Part shown: one piece after another, positions 28,461 to 38,419 of the stretch | How positions within the stretch are numbered: the stretch's first letter is position 1 | How the letters are laid out: each line of letters starts with the position of its first letter | Source: Lacticaseibacillus saniviri JCM 17471 = DSM 24301 | Lineage (GTDB): Bacteria > Bacillota > Bacilli > Lactobacillales > Lactobacillaceae | NCBI RefSeq assembly: GCF_001311785.1 | Contig: NZ_BBBX01000006.1 | Location: 1 to 64,000, forward strand | DNA length: 64,000 nt | Direction of reading: 5' to 3' | The notes under the pieces: generated by a model | What the model saw: only the letters and a program-made list of their open reading frames with translations | What the model was told of the DNA's origin: nothing | The model's database searches: none | Program-made: the position numbers and the translations under genes

Positions 28461-29104
28461 TTACTTTTTACCAGGTGTCCAGACGTTGTCGTAACCGCCC
28501 GTTAGGCTGGCAATGTTTGCTGGAATTCTACCATCGTAACTCTTATCGCTACGACTGGTTTCGCGAGTGATATTGGCATAGCTACCGTCTAACCACTGGT
28601 TGCGACCTAAGTTGTACCAAACATGTCCATTCACAACGGCCCGACTCACAGCTTTCCAAGACGTTCCATGCTTCAGCAAGGCATGTTTAATCACATGATG
28701 GCCTGATTTTGGTGAATTCCACACAGCGATGCCATAACCAGGCACATAGTGGATTTTAACCACTGAATTAACAGTTTGTGTTGAATTCTCATACCGAAGA
28801 TCTAAGTATCGATTGAGGACCCATTGATTGCCCCCAAGATTGAACCCCCAGGCAAACACCTTACCGTAATTACCCAATCCAGTGTACTGCACGGTCCATT
28901 TAGAACCAGTCTTCAGATACTTGCCCGTCTTCTTACCGGACAGATTATCATAGACAGAGACACCTTGCCCTTGCACATAGTTGACCGTGCCGACGTTGGT
29001 TGCGGCATCAACAGCTTGTGCCTTCTGTGCGACTGCGAACCCCATCAAAATCGTGCCAGCCATTACGCCAGCCTTAACCCATTGCCATAACTTTTCTTAC
29101 CCAT
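28461..29104 (-). CDS. Secreted protein of two SH3-like repeats, frameshifted at N-terminus
   Basis: Start 29104 or 29107 with GGAGG. An extra base near 29088 splits the signal peptide; corrected, it reads LWQWVKAGVMAGTILMGFAV, nearly the same as that of the CAP protein. The mature part holds repeats VGTVNYVQGQGVSVYDN ... FNLGGNQWVLNRYL and VVKIHYVPGYGIAVWNSP ... WYNLGRNQWLDGSY, then a short Ser/Arg-rich tail (ETSRSDKSYDGRIP). About 213 aa. No catalytic domain: probably a wall-bound adhesin or structural protein. Confidence 0.8.
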
Positions 29105-29205
29105 CATGACGCCTCCTAATATCATCAATATCACTCTAAAAGTATACCCCTAAACAATTTTACTGACAAAACTTTCAATAAAAAATCATTGAACCATTAC
29201 TTTGT

Positions 29206-30333
29206 TTACAGGATTGCGACAGCGAATTGATGCGGTGCATACGCGCGATTGAACTGTGCATTGGTTACCCAGTAGCGGCCCAAGACAGGATCGGAGACGT
29301 GGACCTGACCCGTTTTAGTATTGTAGCCGTCAACTGTCATCACATGCAGATTCGAAACACCCGTGCCCCAGAAAAACTTCTGATATTGTGGCGCACCAAA
29401 GCGAATCGTCACCCAAGCCACAACCGGATTGCCTGCTTTGACTTGGTTGATGATGCCTTGCAGATTCGTGCCACTGATATCCTTAACCGGATTGAATTTG
29501 GCGATCCAAGGATCAAAAGCTTGCGGAAAAATCGTTTGATGAACACCCGGTGTCTCGCCATATGGAGAACCCGCAAATCCGTGATAAGGATTATTATCTT
29601 TGGCAATCGGCATCGTATTTAACAACTGCTGCAGATTCCAACCCGCAAGCCGCCCCTTGTAGTGCATCGCTTGTAACGCCGACGCCCCTTCACAACCATA
29701 AGGCGCACCATTGGCATATTGGTCGATGAATGGCACTCCTAATAAGCGGGTCACTTGATAATCGGTAAAAGTCGTGTATTGGCCTTGCACCCACTGCTTG
29801 GTTCCCACACGATACCACGTTTGCCCTTGATAACTGACCTTAGCAGTGACCTGCCATGAGGTCCCGTGTTTGAGTAGTTGCCCCGTCGCTTTTCGGCTCG
29901 AATCAAACGAATTCCAAACCGCGATACTGTATCCGGGCACATAATTGATTTTGATTCCACCGGTCACGTTAGTCGGTGTTGGCAATGGCAATTGGGTCCC
30001 AGCAACTGTGTGAGTTGCGGGAATCCACTGATTACCACCCAAGTTGTACCAAGTTTGACCGTCCACCATGACTGTCTTTACAACCCGCCACGATGTCCCG
30101 TGCATCAATTTGGGCCCCACCACGTAACGATTAGCTTGATACGTGTTCCACATTGCGATGCCATAGCCAGGAACATAGTTGATCGTAATCGTGCTAGGAC
30201 CTGTTGCGGTTGGGACTGCAGCCACACTCACTTGAGCCCCGTGAATAGTTTGATTCTGGTTGGCCACCGCGCCTAATGCGAGACCCGCAACTGTAACAAG
30301 TGCCGTCCGCCAGATTGTTTTCTTGATTTGCAT
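29206..30333 (-). CDS. Secreted C39-like cysteine peptidase with two SH3-like repeats
   Basis: 375 aa, intact, GAGGG upstream. Signal peptide about 33 aa (TALVTVAGLALGAVA). Repeats: ITINYVPGYGIAMWNTYQ ... WYNLGGNQWIP and IKINYVPGYSIAVWNSFD ... WYRVGTKQWVQGQY. C-terminal peptidase C39_2 domain: GVPFIDQYANGAPYGCEGAS (catalytic Cys), AGNPVVAWVTIRFG, NLHVMTVDGYNTKTG (catalytic His) and VHVSDPVLG (Asp). Probably a surface peptidase or transglutaminase-like enzyme; target unknown. All three neighbours share the repeat. Confidence 0.9.
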   Translation of the reverse strand: MQIKKTIWRTALVTVAGLALGAVANQNQTIHGAQVSVAAVPTATGPSTITINYVPGYGIAMWNTYQANRYVVGPKLMHGTSWRVVKTVMVDGQTWYNLGGNQWIPATHTVAGTQLPLPTPTNVTGGIKINYVPGYSIAVWNSFDSSRKATGQLLKHGTSWQVTAKVSYQGQTWYRVGTKQWVQGQYTTFTDYQVTRLLGVPFIDQYANGAPYGCEGASALQAMHYKGRLAGWNLQQLLNTMPIAKDNNPYHGFAGSPYGETPGVHQTIFPQAFDPWIAKFNPVKDISGTNLQGIINQVKAGNPVVAWVTIRFGAPQYQKFFWGTGVSNLHVMTVDGYNTKTGQVHVSDPVLGRYWVTNAQFNRAYAPHQFAVAIL

Positions 30334-30445
30334 TGATTACCCTCAATAATTAAATTATTGGCAGTATAACGAATCGCGGCGACAATTCTTGTCGCATTCA
30401 GGAACAAAGAACTGTGCACTTGACGCACAGTCTGTCATGGCCAAA

Positions 30446-31426
30446 TTATTCATCGTCAGCATATAACGAGCTGGCCGCTGCCAGCCAATCCTTCACATCA
30501 TCCACCACCACCTGTGGTTTCAAGACGCGCAAAATATTGCTCTGAGTCATCAGCCACATTTTGATACCCAACGAATACTCCACCGTAATCTCCATCAATG
30601 TGACCGGAAAATCAAAACGGCGCGGCTTATCGAGCGTCTTAATCACGCGAGATTTGGGAAATCGATCGAGCACATAATCGGGCAAGCCATAGTATTCAAA
30701 TTGAATCTGAATATCATGGCCATCATAGGCATAGGCTTGTTCGATCTGTTTCTCACCAACTTGATACTCACGAAACACGCCAAACTCAGATCGCGTTCCC
30801 AAAATCTTTAATTGATCCATCCAATCAATGCGATACGTCTCAAACTGCCCCGTCGCGTCATTGGCCACTGTCACAAAGAAATAGTATTGCGAATGACGAA
30901 TCGCCACGGGCTGTCCCATCACTCGAGTCACCGGCTTCTGTTCACTAATTTCCTTATCCATGTAGAGAAAACTAATTTTGCGATGCGCCTGAATGGTCTC
31001 TTGAAGCTGCCAAATCATCGCCAGGCGATCCTGTTTCTCGCCAATTTCGCGATAATTCAACTGCTCATTCCCGATGGCCGCGCTCAACACACTCGAAGAC
31101 GCTTCAGGCAACTCACTGATTAAGGTGCGCACGAGTTGATTCATTTCTGAGCGATTGAGTGAGCGACTGGCCAATAGGATTTTGGCCAGCACCAGTAACT
31201 GCGCCTCGCTCAGATTATTGGCGCGCTTCAATGCATATTGGCGATTGTGGCGCGTTAATTCAAATGTGTCCGCCAAATGACTGTCTTCAATTGCATTCTT
31301 AATCGTGGTCAAAAAGCGTTGCGCGGTTCGCACCGTGACACCATATTCATCCGCAATCTCATTCACATTCAGCTTTTGCCCCGCGAACAATTTGAACAAC
31401 AGTGATACGAACTGTTCTTGTGCCAT
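30446..31426 (-). CDS. WYL-domain transcriptional regulator (DeoR-type HTH)
   Basis: 326 aa, GGAGGG upstream. N-terminal helix-turn-helix: LNVNEIADEYGVTVRTAQRFLTTI; central WYL domain: ISFLYMDKEISEQK, PVAIRHSQYYFFVTV, YRIDWMDQL (WYL residues partly replaced); C-terminal WCX-like extension. WYL regulators bind nucleic acids or nucleotides and often control DNA damage or defence genes. Its targets are unclear. Isolated between secreted protein genes and an MFS transporter. Confidence 0.88.
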   Translation of the reverse strand: MAQEQFVSLLFKLFAGQKLNVNEIADEYGVTVRTAQRFLTTIKNAIEDSHLADTFELTRHNRQYALKRANNLSEAQLLVLAKILLASRSLNRSEMNQLVRTLISELPEASSSVLSAAIGNEQLNYREIGEKQDRLAMIWQLQETIQAHRKISFLYMDKEISEQKPVTRVMGQPVAIRHSQYYFFVTVANDATGQFETYRIDWMDQLKILGTRSEFGVFREYQVGEKQIEQAYAYDGHDIQIQFEYYGLPDYVLDRFPKSRVIKTLDKPRRFDFPVTLMEITVEYSLGIKMWLMTQSNILRVLKPQVVVDDVKDWLAAASSLYADDE

Positions 31427-31504
31427 TCGATTCCCTCCATCGTGCCAGTCTCATGCGCTTATTGTACCGCTGAAAAAAACGACACATATTGTCGCTTGAT
31501 ACAT

Positions 31505-31543
31505 AAAAAATCGCGCACAGCCAGATTGACCATGCGCGATTTT
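31505..31543 (-). terminator. Terminator of the MFS transporter gene
   Basis: AAAAAATCGCGCA and TGCGCGATTTT around a 15-base loop; T run on the minus strand. Confidence 0.85.
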
Positions 31544-31547
31544 AAAA

Positions 31548-32739
31548 TTAATCTTCCGCGTGTGCGATTTTCTGTGGTTCCTTGAGCACCAGGTGACTGA
31601 TGGTTGCCACGATGACGAAGAACAACGCCACGCTGCAAACCCCCATCCAGCCGAAATGCGTCCAGGCGAGCGTACTCATGAATGTCGCAAACGCCCCACC
31701 CAAGAAGTAGCTGAACATAAAAATCGAGTTGTTGCGATTGCTGGCAGCCGGATTAATCGATTGGACAATGGCCTGATTGGAGACCTGCCCGAATTGGGTC
31801 CCCAGATCGAGCAGCACAATGCCGACAATCAGTGCGATAAAGAACTGGCCCAACAAGGCAAAAATCACGAAGGCCACGGCCGAAAAGAGAATACCCAGAC
31901 CGATCGTGAGTCGTGGTGAATAGGTGTCCACAATACGACCGATGATGGATGCAAACAGCACGCCGGTAATACCGAGCAGTCCCAGCAGACCGGCCACGCC
32001 ACTCCCCAGATGATACTGATCAGCCAGATAAAAACGCTAATGTTGACCACAAGACATTGGACAAGCCAAAGAGACAAAAGCCATTGATTGCCGCGCCCTG
32101 GAGATACTTTTCAGAACGGAAAATCCGCGGTAATGAGGCCAAGATGTCCTTGTAGCGAATATCCTGATGGCCGCGCACATCCCGAGGCAGATAGGCCTGC
32201 AGCACAAAGAAGAGAATTGTGCAGGCAATGGCGGCAATCAAGTAGACAAAATGCCAATCCATGACGCTACCGATGAGGCCACTGACAGAGCGCGAGATGA
32301 GAATCCCGGCCAGCAACCCACTGAGGACGTTGCCCAAAACACGGCCGCGATGAAACCCGGATGACAGATAAGCCGCATACGGAATAATGATCTGCGGTGC
32401 GACCGATGTGATACCGACTAATAACGATGCAATCCCCAGCACAAGAATATTGGGTGATAAAAATGCAATCAGACACGATCCAATCGACAGGACCAACATC
32501 GTCTGAATCAGTTTGTGACGGTTAAAGATATCGCCCAGCGGCACGATGAGCAAAAGCCCAAACGCATACCCCAACTGTGTCAGCATGGCCACCGCGCCAA
32601 CAGCGGCCTTGGTGACGTGGAAGCTCGCTGCAATCAGCCCTTCAATCGGTTGAATATAGTTAAGATTAGCTACGATGACACCCGCAGCAATCGCCATCAG
32701 AATGACAGTTCGGTTGGATAATTCTTTATTTGTCTCCAT
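31548..32739 (-). CDS. MFS transporter (YnfM/efflux type), frameshifted
   Basis: Start ATG 32739 with AAGGAGAGG. The first frame has seven membrane segments (IAAGVIVANLNYIQPIEGLI, GDIFNRHKLIQTMLVLSIGS as the MFS loop 2-3 motif, SLLVGITSVAPQIIIPYAAYL); it breaks after LWSTLAFLSG near 32020 and continues LADQYHLGSGVAGLLGLLGITG. About 397 aa, 12 segments. Homologues export drugs or sugars; substrate unknown. Alone, downstream of nanE by 70 bases on the same strand. Confidence 0.85.
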
Positions 32740-32809
32740 AGTTCGCCTCTCCTTCGAAAAATACGTCATTAATCAGTATAGACCGAAGTTGAGGCGAGAG
32801 AAAGGCATG

Positions 32810-33505
32810 CTAGTTCTCGATTGCCGCGATGAAACGTTGCGCGATTTCGAGCGGCCGCGTGATGGCACCACCGACCACCATGCCAGCCACGCCCATCTGA
32901 TTGATTTTGGCGGCTTGTTCCGGTGTGTGAATACGACCTTCAGCGATGGTATCGATACCGGCTGCCACCAAGGCTTGAATCAAGGCGTAATCGGGATCGG
33001 GACTCGTTGGACTCTCATCTGTGTAGCCTGACAATGTGGTGCCCACAAAATCCACGCCGGCCTGCCATGCTTGTTGGCCCTCTTCAACTGTCGCGATATC
33101 AGCCATCAACAATTGATCGGGATACTTCGCCTTGATGGCCGCCACAAACTGCGTCACTGTCAGGCCATCGTGCCGATCACGCTGCGTGGCATCAAAGGCG
33201 ATCACCGCACAGTGTGTAGCCACCAATTCATCAATTTCGCGCATGGTGGCCGTGATGAATGGCTGTTCAGGCGGATAATCGCGCTTGATAATGCCGATAA
33301 TCGGTAAATTGACCGCCGCTTGAATCTCGTTAATGTCTCGCACCGAATTGGCCCGAATACCGACAGCCCCCGCTTGTGCCGCGGCCTTTGCCATCAGTGG
33401 CATGATGCCGCCCTGTTCCGTATACAATGGTTCACCGGGTAACGCCTGACATGACACAATTAAGCCGCCTTTGATGGCGCTGAGAAATTGTTGTTTGTTC
33501 ATCAT
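32810..33505 (-). CDS. nanE: N-acylglucosamine-6-phosphate 2-epimerase
   Basis: 231 aa from ATG 33505 (GGAGG 7 bases upstream; a longer reading to 33613 has none). [58 protein letters not shown] (catalytic Lys/Asp region), [12 protein letters not shown] and [13 protein letters not shown] are the family marks. It converts N-acetylmannosamine 6-phosphate to N-acetylglucosamine 6-phosphate. The other sialic acid genes (nanA, nanK) are absent, so it serves an isolated amino-sugar route. Divergent from an RpiR regulator. Confidence 0.93.
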   Translation of the reverse strand: MMNKQQFLSAIKGGLIVSCQALPGEPLYTEQGGIMPLMAKAAAQAGAVGIRANSVRDINEIQAAVNLPIIGIIKRDYPPEQPFITATMREIDELVATHCAVIAFDATQRDRHDGLTVTQFVAAIKAKYPDQLLMADIATVEEGQQAWQAGVDFVGTTLSGYTDESPTSPDPDYALIQALVAAGIDTIAEGRIHTPEQAAKINQMGVAGMVVGGAITRPLEIAQRFIAAIEN

Positions 33506-33597
33506 CCGAAATCCTCCGTTTTTATAAAAATAGGATTTTAACTCCAATCTCAATATATCGCGATGGTCGGATAATGTAAACCTTTTCTCAATTAAAA

Positions 33598-33612
33598 TGG
33601 AGAAATTCTCCA
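33598..33612. promoter_or_regulatory. RpiR-type operator between nanE and its regulator
   Basis: TGGAGAAATTCTCCA is a perfect 7-1-7 inverted repeat, extended outward by CTCAATT (33587-33593) and AATTGAG (33614-33620) with a bulge. It lies in the 154-base divergent region, 20 bases before TATAAT (33632-33637) of the regulator gene. A weaker cre-like sequence lies at 33574-33588 but lacks the CG core. Confidence 0.6.
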
Positions 33613-33659
33613 AAATTGAGTTGCCGACAGCTATAATAGAGTCAACAAGGAGGTAGCCT

Positions 33660-34475
33660 ATGAATGACGACTATTTAATTCACGATCGCTACGATCGCCT
33701 CACCAAGTCAGAGCGCAAGGTGGCGGATTTTGTGCTCCCGCAGGGAAACAAAATTATCTACGCCACGATGACCGAGATCAAGGCCGCGACCGGTGTTGGC
33801 GACGCGACCATCATCCGCTTTTGCCAGAAACTCGGCTTCAATGGCTTTTCCGATTTCAAAATTGCGATTGCCAAGGAAGACTATACCCAAGAACGCGTCG
33901 CCCGCCCCACTGACTACTACGACGATATCGCGGGTCACATCACACAAGCCCTCGATGCCACCGCACAGTTAATTAATCCAGCAAAAATCGATCAGACCGT
34001 CACCCTGATGCAGCAGGCTAAGCACATCTATTTATTCGGCGTTGGCAGCAGCGGTGAAGTCGCGACCAATTTTGCCAGCATTCTGTTACGCGTTGGTGTG
34101 CAAGCCACAGCCGTCACCGATGCCCATTTTCAGGCACAGGTTGCCTCGCTCTTAACCGAATCGGATCTGGTCTTCGGCTTCTCCCTCTCCGGGCGCACCA
34201 AGGATACTTTCGATTCCCTGAATGTAGCCAAACACAACGGTGCCACCATCATCGCCATCACGAATTACCTCAACACCCCCATCGGCAAGCAAGGTGATCT
34301 CGTGCTACAAACCGCGATGCAGGAATTCTTTAACGGCGGTTCGGTCGCTGGGCGCGTGTCCCAACTCTACATCTGTGATGTCATCACGCGCGACTATGAA
34401 AATAAAAACAACGTCAATGCCGTGGCACTGCGGGAACGCGTGTTGCGGGCCATTATTGATAAGAGTATTGATTAA
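33660..34475 (+). CDS. RpiR/MurR-family transcriptional regulator with SIS domain
   Basis: 271 aa, intact, AAGGAGG upstream. N-terminal HTH_6: [43 protein letters not shown]-terminal SIS sugar-phosphate domain: [18 protein letters not shown] and [15 protein letters not shown]. Such regulators bind phosphorylated amino sugars, here probably N-acetylmannosamine or N-acetylglucosamine 6-phosphate, given the divergent nanE. Confidence 0.92.
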   Translation: MNDDYLIHDRYDRLTKSERKVADFVLPQGNKIIYATMTEIKAATGVGDATIIRFCQKLGFNGFSDFKIAIAKEDYTQERVARPTDYYDDIAGHITQALDATAQLINPAKIDQTVTLMQQAKHIYLFGVGSSGEVATNFASILLRVGVQATAVTDAHFQAQVASLLTESDLVFGFSLSGRTKDTFDSLNVAKHNGATIIAITNYLNTPIGKQGDLVLQTAMQEFFNGGSVAGRVSQLYICDVITRDYENKNNVNAVALRERVLRAIIDKSID

Positions 34476-34526
34476 AAATCTAGCGAGTCACCTCAAATGA
34501 CACAAAAGATCATCCTGACAGCGATT

Positions 34527-34577
34527 GAACCGAACCCCCCCTGAGTCGGATTACTCCAACTCAGGGGGGTTCGGTTC
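34527..34577. terminator. Strong GC-rich hairpin after the RpiR gene
   Basis: GAACCGAACCCCCCCTGAGT (34527-34546) pairs with 34559-34577 with a single bulged C. It lacks a T tract on either side, so it may be a transcript end stabiliser as much as a classic terminator. Confidence 0.65.
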
Positions 34578-34624
34578 ACTTAGTAGGTTGTCACAACCGC
34601 TTGTTTTCACGAAGATTGTGGATT

Positions 34625-34716
34625 ATGTTCCAAAAAACAAGAATTCTAATTAGCAAGGAGTGTGCGAAATCCCCGATCACCGGTAACTTTTAGTTCTCAT
34701 TCTATGAATGCTTCTT
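34625..34716 (-). repeat. Structured intergenic element, copy A
   Basis: Read on the minus strand it starts near GCGACAAGAAGCATT, contains AGAATGAGAACTAAAAG (nearly the same in copy C) and TTTCGCACACTCC (as in copy D), and ends GAATTCTTGTTTTTTGGAAC. ACAAGAA and TTCTTGT can close the element. It lies about 20 bases after the stop of the membrane protein gene and 48 bases before the 34527-34577 hairpin. Confidence 0.6.
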
Positions 34717-34737
34717 GTCGCCTCTCATAATCAATAC

Positions 34738-35234
34738 TTATACAAAGTCACTTTCGTCACCGATTACCATATTCTTCTTTCTGCATTTATGAAAAGTGAG
34801 TGGTCCCATGATAGGCGCCAACACTCCAGCAATCAACATGCCACCAAAATAACTGCTAAGATGCGACCAATGATGGCCAACAAACCACCAATAAACATCA
34901 AATTGTTCAAAAATCTCCCAATAAAACTTTGCTTGTACCACCATAATGAGAATGGATAAAAGTACGCTGTAAGAATCGTAAACATGAGGGCTAAAAACTT
35001 GGCCATACCACCAGCATTGGGATTTAAATTGTCTCCATTACCAAACATATCGAGTAATATCATGTTGTCAATCCAATAAACGAAAGGTAGCACAAATAAT
35101 AAATGAATCAGTTTTCGTTTCCAATAATCTGGATGTAGATAACTGTACCCATTTTTCAATCCAGTAAATATCTTCTTAAAATCGTTCTTTTGTCCCCTGT
35201 TAGGTGGCTGTACGTATTGATGGCTATCTGCCAT
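34738..35234 (-). CDS. Small polytopic membrane protein, partner of the AAA+ fusion, frameshifted
   Basis: Start ATG 35234 (GGAGGAG upstream), 17 bases after the AAA+ gene. About 165 aa after a join near 34840. A basic polar N-terminus (RGQKNDFKKIFTGLKNGYSYLH) is followed by three or four hydrophobic segments (LIHLLFVLPFVYWI, FLALMFTILTAYFYPF, LNNLMFIGGLLAIIG, GMLIAGVLAPIMGP) and a charged tail ending VIGDESDFV. Family not recognised. Tight linkage suggests it works with the ATPase at the membrane. AT-rich compared with the core genes. Confidence 0.65.
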
Positions 35235-35251
35235 AATTACTCCTCCAGCGT

Positions 35252-37177
35252 TCAAAGTTTAGTAGCTAAAATATCTTCAGCGGTAATCGTTGATAGGTCT
35301 TCAGTGCCGGTTCTAGCTAATCGCACGGCAACTTTCCGCAGCAATTGTTCATTCAGATTTCTTATCCAACGACCATTACTGTGGTCATTACTCAGGCCAT
35401 AGTTATGCGCAATCAAATCGGTGTAGTCATCAACGTTGACAGTATAATTGTTCTTATTCAAATCTGATAATCCAATTTGAGCGAGTTCATCTAATGTGTA
35501 ATCTTCAAAATTAAAGCGATTAGGGATTCGACTCGCCAAGCCCTCATTCATCTTCAAAAATCTGTCATATTATCTGTGTACCCGGCAAAGATAATCACCA
35601 AATCGTCTCGATGATCTTCCATAAACTTCAAGATTTCATTAATCGCTTCCGAGCCAAAATCATTATCACTACCGTTTGCTAATGTGTATGCCTCGTCAAT
35701 AAAGAGAACTCCGCCGAGTGCTTCTTCCAATTTTTCACGCGTTTTAATGGCAGTTTGTCCAACATAACCGGCCACCAAATCTGTTCTCGAGGTTTCTACA
35801 AATTTATCAGAAGCCACAATGCCTTTCTGATACAAGATTTTGCCGACAATTCGTGCCACCGTTGTTTTCCCAGTACCAGGATTCCCAAGAAACAGTGAGT
35901 GAAGCGTCATCCCGGTATTCGCTAAGCCTTGATCTTCGCGGCGCTTATTCATTTCAGCCATTGCAACAAACTCTTCAACCTCATTTTTAACAACTGGTAG
36001 GCCAATCATTTCATTCAGTTGTACCAATGCAGGCTTCTCCCCAAAAAACAATCTTTCCAGCATCTGCGGTGATGGTATATAGATTTTTTTCATTTTTGAT
36101 AAATGTGTGATTAGTTTGATTGTATGCCAGTTGTTTGAATGTACCCACGTCGAGATCAACATCTTGTTCCATCTTAATATTGGGATCAGTCAACATTCCA
36201 AAATAAATCTGATCTGCTTGAATTTTTGATTGCTGATTCCCAAATAAGTTGATATTTCCGTTTGCGATACCTTTAATGAATATCGTCGTGGCTTGTAGCA
36301 CACTTTGCGCTTTAATCGCCAAACTTTCTGAAATAGTAACCTGACTGATATGGGCAACTGAGGACATAAGAGCAACGGAATCTAAATTACCTTGATCAAT
36401 CGTGAAAGTTGCATTTTTTCCACTCAGTGCAGCATTAAAGTTTGGTTGTAAAACGCTACTATTCGTAAGCGTTAGTTTAGAATCAAGCACTCTCACGCAT
36501 GGCCAATTACTTTTTTCAGTTACTTTTCCTCCATCTAACCATGAATCAATAACTGTTGCCGTACTCTCCTTTTCCATATAAAGTGCATTAGATTCATGGT
36601 AAACCACCGTTACTTCTTTCAAAGATGCAGCTGAATGAGACAAACTAATTCGGCACCCAAGCCAACTATTCGCCACCGTCAACGTAGAATCAAGAATAAA
36701 CGCTGAAAAGTTTCCATCGGCTATCTTACTCGGCTGGGCAGTAACATCATAAAAATCTATTTTTGAGTTATCTTCAGCATAAATCACCGGATAATTAACG
36801 CCTTCTTGCGCAAGTGATTCTACAAGTACTCGCTGAGCAATAACATTTGAAGCTCCTTTGACATTAATCGCATTAGACTTTTCAGACGTTATTTGAATAC
36901 AAATATCTTTAAGCGTCACTTGTGCCTGATTTGAAACAAAAATTGCACCAATTGTATTTGTAAACAATCGATGATTCGTCTCTGTGTTTATTTGAACGTG
37001 TCCTTGGATGGTGATATTTTTCTTAAGACGAATGATCTGGTCAGTTTGAGGTGAAAATCCCTGCTGAATTTCAATCGTATCACCATCCGCTGCCTTCTCA
37101 AGCGCCTGATCAAAATCCCAAGTCGTGCGTTTGTGAAATAATGAAGTATCATCTGGTCCCACTAAATATACCGCCAC
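35252..37177 (-). CDS. Right-handed beta-helix protein fused to CbxX/EccA-type AAA+ ATPase, frameshifted
   Basis: GTG start 37177 (GAAAGGG upstream). Residues about 1-370: parallel beta-helix rich in short repeats (GDTIEIQQGFSP, KNITIQGHVQI, QVTLKDICIQIT, SKIDFYDVTAQP, LTLTNSSVL). Residues about 380-640: AAA+ of the CbxX/CfxQ class, NEMIGLPVVKNEVEEFV, Walker A GNPGTGKTT, pore VGQTAIKT, Walker B GGVLFIDEAYTL, sensor IIFAGYTDNM, Arg finger GLASRIPNRF. Frames change in a T6 run (36043-36048) and an A5 run near 35555. Both halves read on without a spare stop, so I take it as one protein of about 641 aa; two genes remain possible. Role unknown; relatives are secretion or Rubisco-activase-type ATPases. 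Confidence 0.75.
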
Positions 37178-37254
37178 TCTTACACACCCTTTCGTTTACA
37201 GAATATGATTCCTGATAATGAATCAATATTTGGCGAGCATTAGTTATACAAAAC

Positions 37255-37290
37255 AAAAACCGCCAATCAGGCAAATTTTACTGATGGCGG
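37255..37290 (-). terminator. Terminator of the SH3-repeat gene
   Basis: CCGCCAATCAG (37260-37270) pairs with CTGATGGCGG (37281-37290) with one bulge; the minus strand continues TTTTTG. Confidence 0.75.
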
Positions 37291-37312
37291 CTAATGGTAA
37301 TCACTTAAAAGC

Positions 37313-38135
37313 TCACCCAAAGAAGTCCCAATCTCGATCAGAAGGGGAACCCATGTCTAGTTCCTTTTGTTCAATCTCAGTTGTCACCCAGACATACCGA
37401 CCATCAATCCATTGGTTATCATCAATCTTATACCATGGTGTTCCGTTGATAACGGCGGAATCAGTAAAGTCAAAAACAGTATAAGTGTTGTAATATTGGA
37501 TTGGTTGTTTAATTGGGCCATTCGGTGATGTTCTAACAACAATGCCGTAACCGGGCTTATAAAAAATTTGCAACTTCCTGTCTTTTTATAGCCGGTGCAC
37601 CGGCTACCGTATACTTAGCCTTCACCCACTTATTTGTGCCATAGCGATATAGTTCCTCACCCAGCTTATCTTTACCCGTTTCTAAAATCTTGATAGTCGT
37701 TCCAGGTTTGATGTAATGATAAACATGTTCTGGCAGTGTATCAGGTGTTGGGTAAATTCCAACGGCCCATCCCGGAATAAATTTAATTTGTGTTGTCTTA
37801 GCATTGGATACTGATCCAGTGCCTGAGGTCCCCTTGAGAGTCAGATAACTGCCATCAGCCCATTGATTCTTGCCTAGTTCATACCAAGTCTTTGATCCAA
37901 CTTTCTTTGTATCAGAAAATTTCCATGCCGTACCGTGTGCCAACTTTCGACCAGCAATTGGATGATGATTAGCGTTTGGTGAATTCCACAATGCAATTCC
38001 ATATCCTTTAATATAATGTACGGTGACAACACCATTCGCCGCCTTTACAGCATGCCCAACTTCCATACTCAATGTCATTCCAAGGCTCAACCCAAGTATC
38101 ATTAACCCCTTACTCAATAACTTGCTCTTTTTCAC
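37313..38135 (-). CDS. Secreted protein of three SH3-like repeats, frameshifted
   Basis: Signal peptide about 33 aa (GLMILGLSLGMTLSMEVGHA). Repeat 1 VVTVHYIKGYGIALWNSP ... WYELGKNQWADGSYL; repeat 2 IKFIPGWAVGIYPTPD ... LYRYGTNKWVKAKY; after a frame change near 37565, repeat 3 FYKPGYGIVVRTSPNG ... WYKIDDNQWIDGRYV. The tail ends EQKELDMGSPSDRDWDFFG. About 274 aa. Same repeat family as the genes at 26-30 kb, but more divergent and AT-rich. It precedes the beta-helix/AAA+ gene on the same strand, with a terminator between. Confidence 0.78.
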
Positions 38136-38419
38136 TATCTCCTACCTCCATTTCTAATTATGCCAAATTATTTCGTTGCTCTGTAATACCACATTCACTA
38201 CATCTTGTGTCCACAAGATTCTTCTCTTCCAATTGTTCGCCCAAATCCATTAATATATTCTTCCGTCAGTTCTCACCTTCCCACTCAAATATTGCTGATT
38301 ATGGTGACATAATATACCGATAATAGTAGTACATTTACACAAAAGTATCAACTTTTTAATTATTTAGTACTAATATTTACAGTAAACCATTTTGTTACTC
38401 TTACCCGAGGGTGTTACAC
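38136..38419. other. AT-rich divergent intergenic region
   Basis: 284 bases between the SH3-repeat gene and the Xre regulator. Several TATAAT-like stretches (TATAATGTACGG lies in the gene start, AATATACCGATAATAG at about 38310) but no clear operator palindrome. Probably holds both promoters. Confidence 0.4.

Noticed and set aside
35252-37177. Programmed -1 frameshifting between the beta-helix and AAA+ parts
   Set aside because: The change at the T6 run is +1 (one base skipped), not -1, and the same kind of break occurs in many unrelated genes nearby; an error is simpler.
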